Part shown: positions 1 through 7,482 of the stretch, piece after piece | Layout: every line of letters begins with the position of its first letter | Numbering within the stretch: position 1 is the first letter of the stretch | Assembly: GCF_000143145.1 (NCBI RefSeq) | Contig: NC_014313.1 | Coordinates: 806,001-870,000 of the forward strand | Length of the DNA: 64,000 nt | Source of the DNA: Hyphomicrobium denitrificans ATCC 51888 | GTDB taxonomy: Bacteria > Pseudomonadota > Alphaproteobacteria > Rhizobiales > Hyphomicrobiaceae | Direction of reading: 5' to 3' | Notes under the pieces: generated by a model | What the model was told of the DNA's origin: nothing | The model's database searches: none | What the model saw: only the letters and a program-made list of their open reading frames with translations | Program-made: the position numbers and the translations under genes

Positions 1-181
1 TCAAATTCTTCCGCAGTCTCTCAGCGAGGCTATCGAGGCACTCGATCAGAGCGAACTGTTTCGGAAGACGCTTGGCGGCGACTTCATCGACGAATTCGTG
101 TCGCTCAAGCGGGAGGAGTGGCTGGATTACCACCGGCACGTGTCCGATTGGGAAACACAGCGCTACCTCAGCTTCTTCTGA
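1..181 (+). CDS. gmaS: Gamma-glutamylmethylamide synthetase (glutamine synthetase family), 3' end only
   Basis: Only the last 59 codons are inside the window, ending LSFF-stop at 179-181. The sequence shows the C-terminal tail typical of type III/GlnT-like glutamine synthetases (DFIDEFVSLKREEW, then YHRHVSDWE). Family and context: the stop lies 29 bases before mgsA, and in N-methylglutamate-pathway methylotrophs this synthetase ligates methylamine to glutamate using ATP, giving gamma-glutamylmethylamide for MgsABC. It could instead be an ordinary GlnT; the mgsABC neighbours are the reason for preferring GmaS. The catalytic part is outside the window and cannot be judged. Confidence 0.7.
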   Translation, partial: QILPQSLSEAIEALDQSELFRKTLGGDFIDEFVSLKREEWLDYHRHVSDWETQRYLSFF

Positions 182-210
182 GGCGGCGTACACAGCAGGA
201 GAAAAATATC

Positions 211-1110
211 ATGTGCGGCATCGCCGGACTGTTTATCAAAAATCCAAAGCTCGAGCCGCAGCTCGGCGAGCTTCTCACGAAAATGACGTCAACGCTGTGC
301 AGCCGGGGTCCCGACTCGGCCGGCTTCGCGATCTACAGCGCGGGCCAGGATGGCAAGACGAAGCTTACCATCGCTGGGCCGTCGGCAGATTATGATATCG
401 CCACGGCTGCGGAAAAGCTGCGTGCGGCGGTCGCTCCGAAGGCGCCGACGGCCATTCACTATTCGCACGCTGTGCTAACTCTCACGGCCAACGAAGCACG
501 GCATGCGCGCGAGTGGCTTGAAGCCAATCTGCCGGATGTCAACGTCGTCAGCGAAGGCCACCGGCTCGAAATTTTCAAAGAGGTCGGATATCCCGACGAC
601 GTGGCCGCGCTGTTCGGCATTGGCGCGATGTCGGGCTCGCACGGCATTACGCATACCCGCATGGCGACTGAGTCGGCGGTGAGCACGGATGGTGCGCATC
701 CGTTTTCGACGGGCGCCGATCAATGCCTGGTGCATAACGGCTCGCTTTCCAATCACGCGAGTCTGCGGCGGCAGCTGCAGCGCGACGGCATAAAAATAAA
801 AACGCAGAACGATAGCGAGGTCGCGGCCGGCTATCTCACGAAGCAGATGCGCAGCGGGCAGACGCTCGAAGGCGCGCTCAAATCCAGCCTCGACGATCTC
901 GATGGGTTCTTCACATTCGTTGTCGGGACGGAAAAGGGATTCGGCGTTCTTCGCGATCCGATCGCGTGCAAACCGGCCGTAATGGCGGAAACCGACGACT
1001 ACGTCGCGTTCGCGTCCGAATACAAGAGCCTCGCGGGCCTTCCGGGAATATCCGGCGCCAAGGTTTGGGAGCCGAAGCCAGCCACCGTTTACTTCTGGGA
1101 GCGCAGCTAA
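211..1110 (+). CDS. mgsA: N-methylglutamate synthase subunit A, class II glutamine amidotransferase
   Basis: A 299-residue class II glutamine amidotransferase domain. The start is fixed by the family: ATG followed directly by the nucleophile Cys2 (MCGIAGLF), preceded by a purine-rich AGGAGAAA. Further amidotransferase signatures are RGPDSAGFA near residue 32, THTRMATES near 148 and the HNGSLSN segment near 175. In the N-methylglutamate pathway MgsA, MgsB and MgsC together form N-methylglutamate synthase, which transfers the methylamino group from gamma-glutamylmethylamide (or methylamine) to glutamate. The same three-part architecture occurs in GlxBCD-type proteins. The stop overlaps the next start by one base, so the genes are translationally coupled. 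Confidence 0.85.
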   Translation: MCGIAGLFIKNPKLEPQLGELLTKMTSTLCSRGPDSAGFAIYSAGQDGKTKLTIAGPSADYDIATAAEKLRAAVAPKAPTAIHYSHAVLTLTANEARHAREWLEANLPDVNVVSEGHRLEIFKEVGYPDDVAALFGIGAMSGSHGITHTRMATESAVSTDGAHPFSTGADQCLVHNGSLSNHASLRRQLQRDGIKIKTQNDSEVAAGYLTKQMRSGQTLEGALKSSLDDLDGFFTFVVGTEKGFGVLRDPIACKPAVMAETDDYVAFASEYKSLAGLPGISGAKVWEPKPATVYFWERS

Positions 1111-1799
1111 TGCCGAATATCGATCTTTCAAAAACGCGCGTCCGCGAACTCAACGCGGCGCTGCATCAGCTGAAGCCCGATACGAATGAAACGCTCTGGA
1201 CGATTACGAATCCCGGCGGCGAGCATTCGATTGCTGCGGGTGTCGACGCTGAAGTCACCATCAATATCCAGGGCAATGCCGGATACTACTGCGGCGGCAT
1301 GAACAAGCACGCGACGATTGTCGTTGATGGAAGCGCCGGGCAGGGTGTCGGCGAAAACATGATGTCGGGGCTCATTCACGTCAAAGGCGACGCGAGCCAG
1401 AGCGCGGGCGCCACGGGGCGCGGCGGACGTCTGATCGTCGATGGCAATGCGTCGGCGCGTTGCGGCATTTCGATGAAAGGCATCGACATCGTCGTCAAGG
1501 GCGACATCGGTCATCTTTCCGCGTTCATGGGTCAGAACGGACGCCTCGTCGTGTTCGGTGAAGCCGGAGAGGCTCTGGGCGACTCTCTCTATGAAGCGCG
1601 CATCTATGTGCGGGGGCCCGTCGCGAGCCTCGGTGCAGACTGCATCGAAAAGCAAATGCGCGACGAGCACAAAGCCGAACTGCACGAGCTCCTGAAGCTA
1701 TCAGGAGAGGCGTTCAAGGTGGATGTCGCGGAGTTCCGCCGCTACGGCTCCGCGCGCAAGCTCTACAACTTCAACATCGATAACGCGGGAGCGTACTGA
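1110..1799 (+). CDS. mgsB: N-methylglutamate synthase subunit B, GXGXG (glutamate synthase C-terminal-like) protein
   Basis: A 229-residue protein made mostly of the right-handed GXGXG beta-helix found at the C-terminus of GltB. The Gly-rich turns are clear: GNAGYYCGG, GSAGQGVGE, GATGRGGRL, GNASARCG and GEAGEALGD. It has no catalytic residues of its own and is expected to be a structural subunit joining the MgsA amidotransferase and the MgsC flavoprotein. ATG at 1110 overlaps the TAA of mgsA (TAATG), and its TGA overlaps the ATG of mgsC (ATGA). This tight coupling fits a stoichiometric three-subunit enzyme. A GlxC name would fit equally on sequence; the gmaS-like upstream gene favours Mgs. 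Confidence 0.85.
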   Translation: MPNIDLSKTRVRELNAALHQLKPDTNETLWTITNPGGEHSIAAGVDAEVTINIQGNAGYYCGGMNKHATIVVDGSAGQGVGENMMSGLIHVKGDASQSAGATGRGGRLIVDGNASARCGISMKGIDIVVKGDIGHLSAFMGQNGRLVVFGEAGEALGDSLYEARIYVRGPVASLGADCIEKQMRDEHKAELHELLKLSGEAFKVDVAEFRRYGSARKLYNFNIDNAGAY

Positions 1800-3130
1800 T
1801 GACCCAGCATGAACGGTCTTGGCCAACCACGACTCCGCGTCCGTCGGCGACCTTCGATGATTACACGCTGTCGGAAATCCGACGCGCGGCTGCAACGGGT
1901 ATCTATGATATCCGCGGCGGCGGGTCGAAGCGGAAGCTCCCGAATTTCGACGATCTGCTTCTTCTCGGCGCATCGATGTCGCGCTATCCGCTGGAAGGAT
2001 ATCGCGAGAAATGCGGAACGGAAGTCGTGCTCGGCAATCGCTTTGCGAAGAAGCCGCTGAAGCTTTCAATTCCGATCACGATTGCCGGGATGAGCTTCGG
2101 TTCGCTGTCGGCCAACACCAAGGAAGCGCTCGGACGCGGCGCCTCGGCAGCGGGTACGTCGACCACGACGGGCGACGGCGGCATGACGCCGGAAGAGCGT
2201 GGGCAGTCGAAATATCTCGTCTATCAATATCTGCCGTCGCGCTACGGCATGAACCCGGACGATCTTCGAAAAGCCGATGCGATCGAGATCGTGATCGGGC
2301 AGGGTGCGAAGCCCGGCGGCGGCGGTATGCTGCTCGGGCAGAAGATTTCCGACCGTGTCGCGGAAATGCGTCAGCTTCCGAAGGGCATCGATCAGCGCTC
2401 CGCATGCCGGCATCCGGACTGGACGGGTGCGGATGATCTCGAGATCAAGATTCAGGAGCTGCGTGAAATCACCGATTGGGAGAAACCGATTTATCTGAAG
2501 GTCGGTGCGAGCCGCCCTTACTTCGACGTCAACCTTGCAGTGAAAGCCGGTGCCGACGTTATCGTGCTCGACGGCATGCAGGGCGGCACGGCGGCGACGC
2601 AAGAGGTGTTCATCGAGCACGTCGGCATTCCGCTGCTCTCGGCGATCCCGCCTGCGGTGAAGGCGCTGCAGGATCTCGGCATGCATCGCAAGGTGCAGTT
2701 GATCGTCTCTGGAGGCATCAGAACTGGTGCCGACGTGGCGAAGGCGCTGGCGCTCGGCGCTGATGCAGTTGCAGTCGGCACGGCCGCGCTTGTCGCGCTC
2801 GGCGACAACGATCCCAAATGGGACAAGGAATACGAGAAGCTCGGCACGCGCGCCGGTTGCTACGACGACTGGCACGAGGGGAAAGATCCGGCGGGCATCA
2901 CGACGCAAACACCGGAGCTGACCGAGCGGCTCGATCCGGTGGCGGCCGGACGTCGCCTCGCAAACTATCTCAAGGTCTTGACGCTCGAAGCGCAAACGCT
3001 GGCGCGTGCGTGTGGCAAGAACCACCTGCATAATCTTGAGCCCGAAGATCTCGTGGCTCTCACGCTGGAAGCAGCGGCAATGGCTCGTGTCCCATTGGCC
3101 GGAACTTCCTGGGTCCCAGGAGCGAGGTGA
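1799..3130 (+). CDS. mgsC: N-methylglutamate synthase subunit C, FMN-binding glutamate synthase domain
   Basis: A 443-residue FMN-binding TIM barrel of the GltB central-domain family. Visible signatures are AGMSFGSLS near residue 99, the GAKPGGGG loop near 170, VLDGMQGGTAATQ near 256 and the phosphate-binding VSGGIRTGADVAKALALGADAV near 304-325. It should carry out the flavin-dependent transfer step of N-methylglutamate formation in the cytoplasm. Where GltB-type proteins usually have a cysteine cluster for [3Fe-4S], this protein reads AGCYDDWHEGKDPAGITTQ with a single Cys, so an iron-sulfur centre is doubtful. It is the last gene of the operon and is followed by a stem-loop terminator. Confidence 0.85.
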   Translation: MTQHERSWPTTTPRPSATFDDYTLSEIRRAAATGIYDIRGGGSKRKLPNFDDLLLLGASMSRYPLEGYREKCGTEVVLGNRFAKKPLKLSIPITIAGMSFGSLSANTKEALGRGASAAGTSTTTGDGGMTPEERGQSKYLVYQYLPSRYGMNPDDLRKADAIEIVIGQGAKPGGGGMLLGQKISDRVAEMRQLPKGIDQRSACRHPDWTGADDLEIKIQELREITDWEKPIYLKVGASRPYFDVNLAVKAGADVIVLDGMQGGTAATQEVFIEHVGIPLLSAIPPAVKALQDLGMHRKVQLIVSGGIRTGADVAKALALGADAVAVGTAALVALGDNDPKWDKEYEKLGTRAGCYDDWHEGKDPAGITTQTPELTERLDPVAAGRRLANYLKVLTLEAQTLARACGKNHLHNLEPEDLVALTLEAAAMARVPLAGTSWVPGAR

Positions 3131-3154
3131 CCGTTTCGCCGGTTACCTCCACTT

Positions 3155-3183
3155 GCCGGAGGCGTCACAGCCTCCGGCCTTTT
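3155..3183 (+). terminator. Rho-independent terminator after mgsC
   Basis: A 9-bp perfect stem GCCGGAGGC / GCCTCCGGC with a 6-base loop, followed by CTTTT, 25 bases after the mgsC stop. It lies in the convergent gap with the XRE-cupin gene. Confidence 0.75.
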
Positions 3184-3196
3184 CGTATGCCCGGCC

Positions 3197-3853
3197 TCAC
3201 GTATTATAGAAAATGATCGCCAAAAATCTTATGCGGTCATCGAGAAGCTTTTCGGGGCCGTGCACGACGTCGCCCGAGAACGTAAACGCGTCGCCAGGCT
3301 CGACGAGATAGGTTCTATCTCCGAAGCGGTATTCCATTCGCCCCTGAAGCATGTAGATGAATTCTGTCCCCGGATGCGAGAAGCGCGGGTAGGATTCACT
3401 TTTCTTGTCCATCTCGATGAAGAACGGCTCGAAAAGCTTCCGCGGTCCTCGATCGTAAGCCAGCAGCCGGTAGGTGTGGCCGAATTTCGTTCCGACGCGC
3501 ACGACTTCCATCTGCTCGGCGCGTTTGACGAGCTGAGCGCTTCCGCGCTGCGTGTCCGTTTCCTTGAAGAGATCGCCGAGGCCGATGCCGACCGCCGCGC
3601 AGAGGCGTTCCAGTGCATCGAGGCTGGCCATCGCCATACCGTTTTCTATACGGCTCAGCATCGCGCTCGATAGTCCTGCGCCGGCGCTGAGGTCGGCGAG
3701 AGTCAGATTTGCTTCCGCGCGACGGCGCTTGATGACCGCTCCGATGCGGCTCTCGAGCGGAAGGTTGGCGAAATCTCTGTTGTCCGCCAAATCCGGCGTA
3801 GGCTTGCGCGCTGCGGGCCGTCGGATTTTCCGCAGCGCCTTCTCTTTGCTCAT
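3197..3853 (-). CDS. XRE-family transcriptional regulator with C-terminal cupin domain
   Basis: A 218-residue regulator. Residues about 35-95 form a helix-turn-helix of the XRE/Cro type (IKRRRAEANLTLADLSAGAGL, then SRIENG). Residues about 140-215 form a single cupin barrel with the pattern HPGTEFIYMLQGRMEY and PGDAFTFSGDVVHGPE. Such XRE-cupin proteins typically sense a small metabolite and control neighbouring amine or amino-acid catabolic genes. The gene lies between mgsABC and the divergent permease gene, so it is the obvious candidate for controlling one or both. The ligand cannot be told from the sequence. The N-terminal 30 residues are basic and unconserved-looking. Confidence 0.8.
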   Translation of the reverse strand: MSKEKALRKIRRPAARKPTPDLADNRDFANLPLESRIGAVIKRRRAEANLTLADLSAGAGLSSAMLSRIENGMAMASLDALERLCAAVGIGLGDLFKETDTQRGSAQLVKRAEQMEVVRVGTKFGHTYRLLAYDRGPRKLFEPFFIEMDKKSESYPRFSHPGTEFIYMLQGRMEYRFGDRTYLVEPGDAFTFSGDVVHGPEKLLDDRIRFLAIIFYNT

Positions 3854-4089
3854 GTCTTGCTGATGTCCCCGTGTTTTCCATCAGCCTAATACGACTGCAG
3901 TCCTAGCGCAATTTTTGTGCAGTGCGGGCCTTGACTAGCTCACGAAAAGGACAATGCTGCTTTGCATCTGATACAAAAGTTTATAATGCATATAATGCAA
4001 ATGACTTGCGTAGTATGCAATTTTATGAATTCATCGCTCCTCATAAATTCTAAGCCGAAATTGGCATTTGTTCCGTAGGAGGAGCATCG
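3854..4089. promoter_or_regulatory. AT-rich divergent promoter region with ATAATGCA repeats
   Basis: This 236-base gap between the XRE-cupin gene and the permease is much more AT-rich than its surroundings from about 3960 to 4060. It contains a direct repeat ATAATGCA-TATAATGCA at about 3981-4000, flanked by TTTGCATC on the left and TATGCAATT on the right. The repeated (A)ATGCA element could be the operator for the divergent XRE protein. A ribosome-binding site AGGAGG at 4077-4082 precedes the permease ATG. No convincing -35/-10 pair was seen. Confidence 0.4.
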
Positions 4090-5844
4090 ATGACGATGAT
4101 TAGCGAGACGAGGGCGGCGGCTATGTCTTCTGCCCCCGAGCAAGGAGACGGACTTCATCGGGCGATAGATTGGAAAGGTGCATTTTGGATTGCGAGCGGC
4201 GTGCCGGCCCTCGTGATGATTTCAATCGGCGGTATGGGTGCAGCGGCCGGCAAGCTCGCGTTTGTCGTATGGACCATTTCGGTTCTGATGGGATTTTTAC
4301 AAGCCTATAGTTACGCAGAAATCGCAGGTCTTTTCGCGAATAAGTCGGGTGGCGCCGCCGTTTACGGCGCAGCGGCGTGGCTTCGCTACAGCAAGCTCAT
4401 CGCGCCATTGTCGGTGTGGTGTAACTGGTATGCGTGGACACCGGTTCTCTCCCTCGGGTGTACGATCGCGGCAGGTTATATTTTGAATGCGATCGCGCCG
4501 ATTCCGACATTCACGGCCACTTCTCCGGAAGTCGTTTCATGGCTTCATGCCGCGGCCAATGCGGCGGCGATCGACGGTAAGTCGGTCGAGGAAGCGGCCA
4601 AGATCGCGATTGCTGCCGTCACGCAAGTCCACACGCCGGCGCTTCGCAGTTTGACCCTTTTGAACTTTTCGTTCTTCGGCGTCGTCAACGTCGAAATCGG
4701 TTCGACGTTCTTCATCGGCGCGGCTCTGATGCTGATGGCATTCGCCATTCAGCACCGTGGCATTTTCGGAACCGCTCGCGTGCAGATGTGGATCGGCTTG
4801 CTGGTGGTCGTGCCGATGCTGATCGTCGGCCTCGTTCCTTTTTTCAACGGCAGCGTCCACTCGGAGAATTACTTCCCGCTCGTTCCGCCAGTTGGTGACT
4901 GGAGCAACGGGGGATGGACGCAATTCCTCGGTGCGCTGTTCATTGCAGGCTGGTCGACGTACGCGTTCGAAACAGCCGTTTGCTACACGCGTGAATTCAA
5001 GAACCCGGCCGTCGATACGAAAAAATCGATCGTTCGCGCCGGTCTTCTTTGCGTCGTGCTTTATTCGCTCGTCGCTGCGACCTTCCAAGGCTATCTCGGG
5101 CTTGAAGGCATGACGGCGCCGGGCATTGTCGACGGCACGGGCGTGGCGGCGGCGATGGGTCAGATGGTCGGCACGGGATCGACCTTCGTCACGCATCTCC
5201 TCGAGATGATGATGGTGCTGGCGCTGATCCTCGCGATCATGATGGCGATGGCTGGTTCATCGCGCACGCTCTATCAGGGCGGCGTCGACGGCTGGCTTCC
5301 GAAATACCTCGGCCACGTCAACGAGCACGGCGCGCCGACGAAGGCGATGTGGACCGACCTTGTTTTCAATCTCGGTCTGTTGTCGTTCGCGTCATCGGAC
5401 ACCAATGCGTACTACTTCATTCTTGCGATCTCGAACGTCGGCTACATGCTGTTCATCTTCTTGAACTTGCAGTCGGTCTGGATCCACCGCATCGACAGCC
5501 CGAACATTCCGCGTCCGTATCGCACGCCGAATTGGCTCGTGGCCGTCAACGTTGTGCTTGGCTTCTTCAACCTGCTGCTGATGGGTGCGGGCGCCAAGGT
5601 CTGGGGAAATCCGAACTCGCTTTGGTACGGGATCGGCTTCGCGCTTCTGATCCTTCCGGTGTTCTTCTACCGGCATTATGTTCAGGACAAAGGCAGATTC
5701 CCTGATCACATGCTCCAGGATCTCGATCTCAAGAGCCAGGACCTCGGCGAACGCCGCGCGGGCATGCTGCCCTACCTCGCACTTGCGCTCGGCGTCGCAG
5801 TGATATTGTTCGGTCACTATTACTTCCAGCTCCCGCCTGCGTAA
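4090..5844 (+). CDS. APC-superfamily amino acid/amine permease
   Basis: A 584-residue integral membrane protein of the amino acid-polyamine-organocation type with about 12 hydrophobic segments. The first helix region has the typical unwound Gly motif (IASGVPALVMISIGGMGAAAG, around residues 35-55), and a YAEIAGLF motif follows in TM2. It is longer than the usual 450-500 residues because of a polar, Ala-rich loop at about 145-190 and a long cytoplasmic tail. ATG 4090 is 7 bases after AGGAGG; a second in-frame ATG lies at 4096. Its place next to mgsABC and an XRE-cupin regulator suggests uptake of methylamine, a methylated amino acid or another amine; the substrate is inference. Confidence 0.8.
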   Translation: MTMISETRAAAMSSAPEQGDGLHRAIDWKGAFWIASGVPALVMISIGGMGAAAGKLAFVVWTISVLMGFLQAYSYAEIAGLFANKSGGAAVYGAAAWLRYSKLIAPLSVWCNWYAWTPVLSLGCTIAAGYILNAIAPIPTFTATSPEVVSWLHAAANAAAIDGKSVEEAAKIAIAAVTQVHTPALRSLTLLNFSFFGVVNVEIGSTFFIGAALMLMAFAIQHRGIFGTARVQMWIGLLVVVPMLIVGLVPFFNGSVHSENYFPLVPPVGDWSNGGWTQFLGALFIAGWSTYAFETAVCYTREFKNPAVDTKKSIVRAGLLCVVLYSLVAATFQGYLGLEGMTAPGIVDGTGVAAAMGQMVGTGSTFVTHLLEMMMVLALILAIMMAMAGSSRTLYQGGVDGWLPKYLGHVNEHGAPTKAMWTDLVFNLGLLSFASSDTNAYYFILAISNVGYMLFIFLNLQSVWIHRIDSPNIPRPYRTPNWLVAVNVVLGFFNLLLMGAGAKVWGNPNSLWYGIGFALLILPVFFYRHYVQDKGRFPDHMLQDLDLKSQDLGERRAGMLPYLALALGVAVILFGHYYFQLPPA

Positions 5845-5850
5845 CCTAAG

Positions 5851-5882
5851 ATCCGCGCGAGGCAACTCGCGCGGATTTTTCT
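5851..5882 (+). terminator. Rho-independent terminator after the permease
   Basis: A perfect 11-bp stem ATCCGCGCGAG / CTCGCGCGGAT with loop GCAA, followed by TTTTTCTT, 7 bases after the permease stop. One of the strongest terminators in the window. Confidence 0.9.
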
Positions 5883-6200
5883 TCGGGTGGCGAGGGCATT
5901 TTTTATTCGTTTATGAAGTGCAGCGTCCGTTATCGCATGCATGCTCTTTGGTGAAATCGAACGTACTTTTTCTTCGTTCGAGCACAGTCCGGAAATTCAT
6001 ACGCTCGTCCGGCTGCCAGCTTTGCCCTTCGTCGAGAAATGCAACTCTGCGGTCCCGCTCATGGCGATGTCGCTCTTTTTCGTATGCGAGATGAGCTTGG
6101 CGGTGCGCTCGTCGCACGCTTCTGCGACACGGGCGAGAATGATGCCTATGTTGCGCGGTTGATAGGTTCTTGGCGATCGAACGGAGCACTTCGCTCCGCC
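5883..6200. other. 318-base gap without a convincing gene
   Basis: No open frame here looks like a protein with a start and ribosome-binding site. On the minus strand one frame (about 6195 to 5995) reads protein-like, with IGIILARVAEACDERTAKL and SDIAMSGTAELHFS, but has no start codon and ends after about 67 codons, so it may be a decayed gene end. A small hairpin CGGAGC-GAAGT-GCTCCG at 6182-6198 lies just after the stop of the minus-strand gene ending at 6201 and could be its weak terminator (only two T follow). Confidence 0.4.
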
Positions 6201-7067
6201 CTAAGGGTGCATTTTCGCCGGCGACAGACCGTAGTTTGCGAATATGCTCGCGAGCTCTCCGGACTTTCGCAGCTTATCGAGAATTCTGTTCGCCTCTTCG
6301 GCCATCGCTGAATCTGATCGGCGAAATCCGATACCCATGAAATAGCCGTCGCCATTGTTGACAATAGAACCATGAGCTTGCGTGAAAGCCGCGTTTGGAT
6401 GCCGCTTCAGATACCAACCAAGCCCGATATTCGTCACGAAGCCAACATCGACCTCGCCGGAAGTGACAGCATCAAGTACCTCGCCGTCGCGCGTCCGGGC
6501 CACCGAGATGTCAACTGGCCGTTTGAGTAGCGCAGCATGGGGCATCGATCCGCTTTGCACCGCTACACGCAGATGGTCCATATCCTCGATTTTCGATATC
6601 GAGCGACCGGGCTTGGTGACCGCCAGCCACTCGATCCAAAGGATAGGCTCGGTCTTTTTCAGTGGGCTGTCGTCATTCGGAAGGATGCCCACCCCCATGA
6701 AGGCATCACACTCCACATATGCCGCCTGATAGCGCATTTCGATCCACGAGAACTCGACATCGACGGCGAGTTCGCGGCCTAGAGCGCGAGCAAGATCGAC
6801 TTGAAGTCCAGCGGGTTTGCTACCAAGGCCATCGGCAAACGGCATTGAATCCGGATTGGCGCAAACCGTCATCAGGCCGCGCTTTTTCATTTGCGCGAGT
6901 GTAACTGCGTCGGCATGCCCAACCGACGCGATCAACACCATCAGGAATGCGGTTAGCGCCCGCCCTGCTAAAGATGCGATGCCAAATATATCAGTTGTTC
7001 GAATCGCACTCCGGCAGAGTCCTGAGGCTTCGGATATACGCAACGAGTTGCCAGCGTGCCTTTTCAT
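6201..7067 (-). CDS. XoxJ/MoxJ-like periplasmic substrate-binding protein
   Basis: A periplasmic solute-binding fold (SBP family 3-like). Features include a hydrophobic export segment (ALTAFLMVLIASVGHADA), then RGLMTVCANPDSMPFAD, LQVDLARALGRELAV, a DVGFVTNIGLGWYL hinge segment and a C-terminal helix ILDKLRKSGELASIFANYGL. It is the third gene of an order PQQ dehydrogenase, cytochrome c, binding protein, the order of xoxF-xoxG-xoxJ, where J proteins are thought to assist maturation of the dehydrogenase rather than transport. The start is uncertain: the ATG chosen overlaps the cytochrome gene by 77 bases, the ATG at 6941 would leave a very short signal peptide, and ATG 7097 would overlap more. 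Confidence 0.75.
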   Translation of the reverse strand: MKRHAGNSLRISEASGLCRSAIRTTDIFGIASLAGRALTAFLMVLIASVGHADAVTLAQMKKRGLMTVCANPDSMPFADGLGSKPAGLQVDLARALGRELAVDVEFSWIEMRYQAAYVECDAFMGVGILPNDDSPLKKTEPILWIEWLAVTKPGRSISKIEDMDHLRVAVQSGSMPHAALLKRPVDISVARTRDGEVLDAVTSGEVDVGFVTNIGLGWYLKRHPNAAFTQAHGSIVNNGDGYFMGIGFRRSDSAMAEEANRILDKLRKSGELASIFANYGLSPAKMHP

Positions 7068-7407
7068 CGAAGGTATCCTTCCACGGCGGCATGACATTTG
7101 CGCCGTTAATACGGCCGTTAGTGATGGTTTCGAAGATGTAATCGGGCTTCATGTCCCGGCACTGTAGTGCCCTGGCGCTGCCGCCACTTCCTTTGCTGCC
7201 GTGGCAGTAGACGCAATTCTGATAGAATGTGGCTTCCCCCGTCTTGATTGCTGCAGGATCGCCGAGGGCGGCCTCGCCGCCGCCGTTGGCAGTACCTGCC
7301 GCGGCCATGACAGACGCCATCATCGCGAATAGGGTGATGATGGCCGAGACACCGCAGGCGATAATCACTTGTGCCTTGTAACTCAGCACAAAATCTTTCT
7401 TGATCAC
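6991..7407 (-). CDS. Small c-type cytochrome, XoxG-like partner of the PQQ dehydrogenase
   Basis: A 138-residue exported monoheme cytochrome c. A hydrophobic N-terminal segment (VIIACGVSAIITLFAMMASVMAAAG) acts as signal or anchor. The heme motif is CVYCH at about residue 66, and a Met ligand is likely in NVMPPWKDTF near 114. C-terminal YIRSLRTLPEC is typical of class I cytochromes. It lies 75 bases after the PQQ dehydrogenase gene on the same strand, so it is the probable electron acceptor from PQQ in the periplasm. Short XoxG-type cytochromes are usual partners of lanthanide-dependent dehydrogenases. Confidence 0.85.
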   Translation of the reverse strand: MIKKDFVLSYKAQVIIACGVSAIITLFAMMASVMAAAGTANGGGEAALGDPAAIKTGEATFYQNCVYCHGSKGSGGSARALQCRDMKPDYIFETITNGRINGANVMPPWKDTFDEKARWQLVAYIRSLRTLPECDSNN

Positions 7408-7482
7408 GTTGAGCTCCCTGGAAGCAGGTCGTTACGGACGGCTATCAGCAGTCGCGATAGCCGTCCGTACGCGGAGTTTAGT

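Noticed and set aside
6201..7097. Longer form of the XoxJ-like protein from ATG 7097
   Set aside because: It would overlap the cytochrome gene by more than 100 bases and add a non-signal leader; a later start is more likely.
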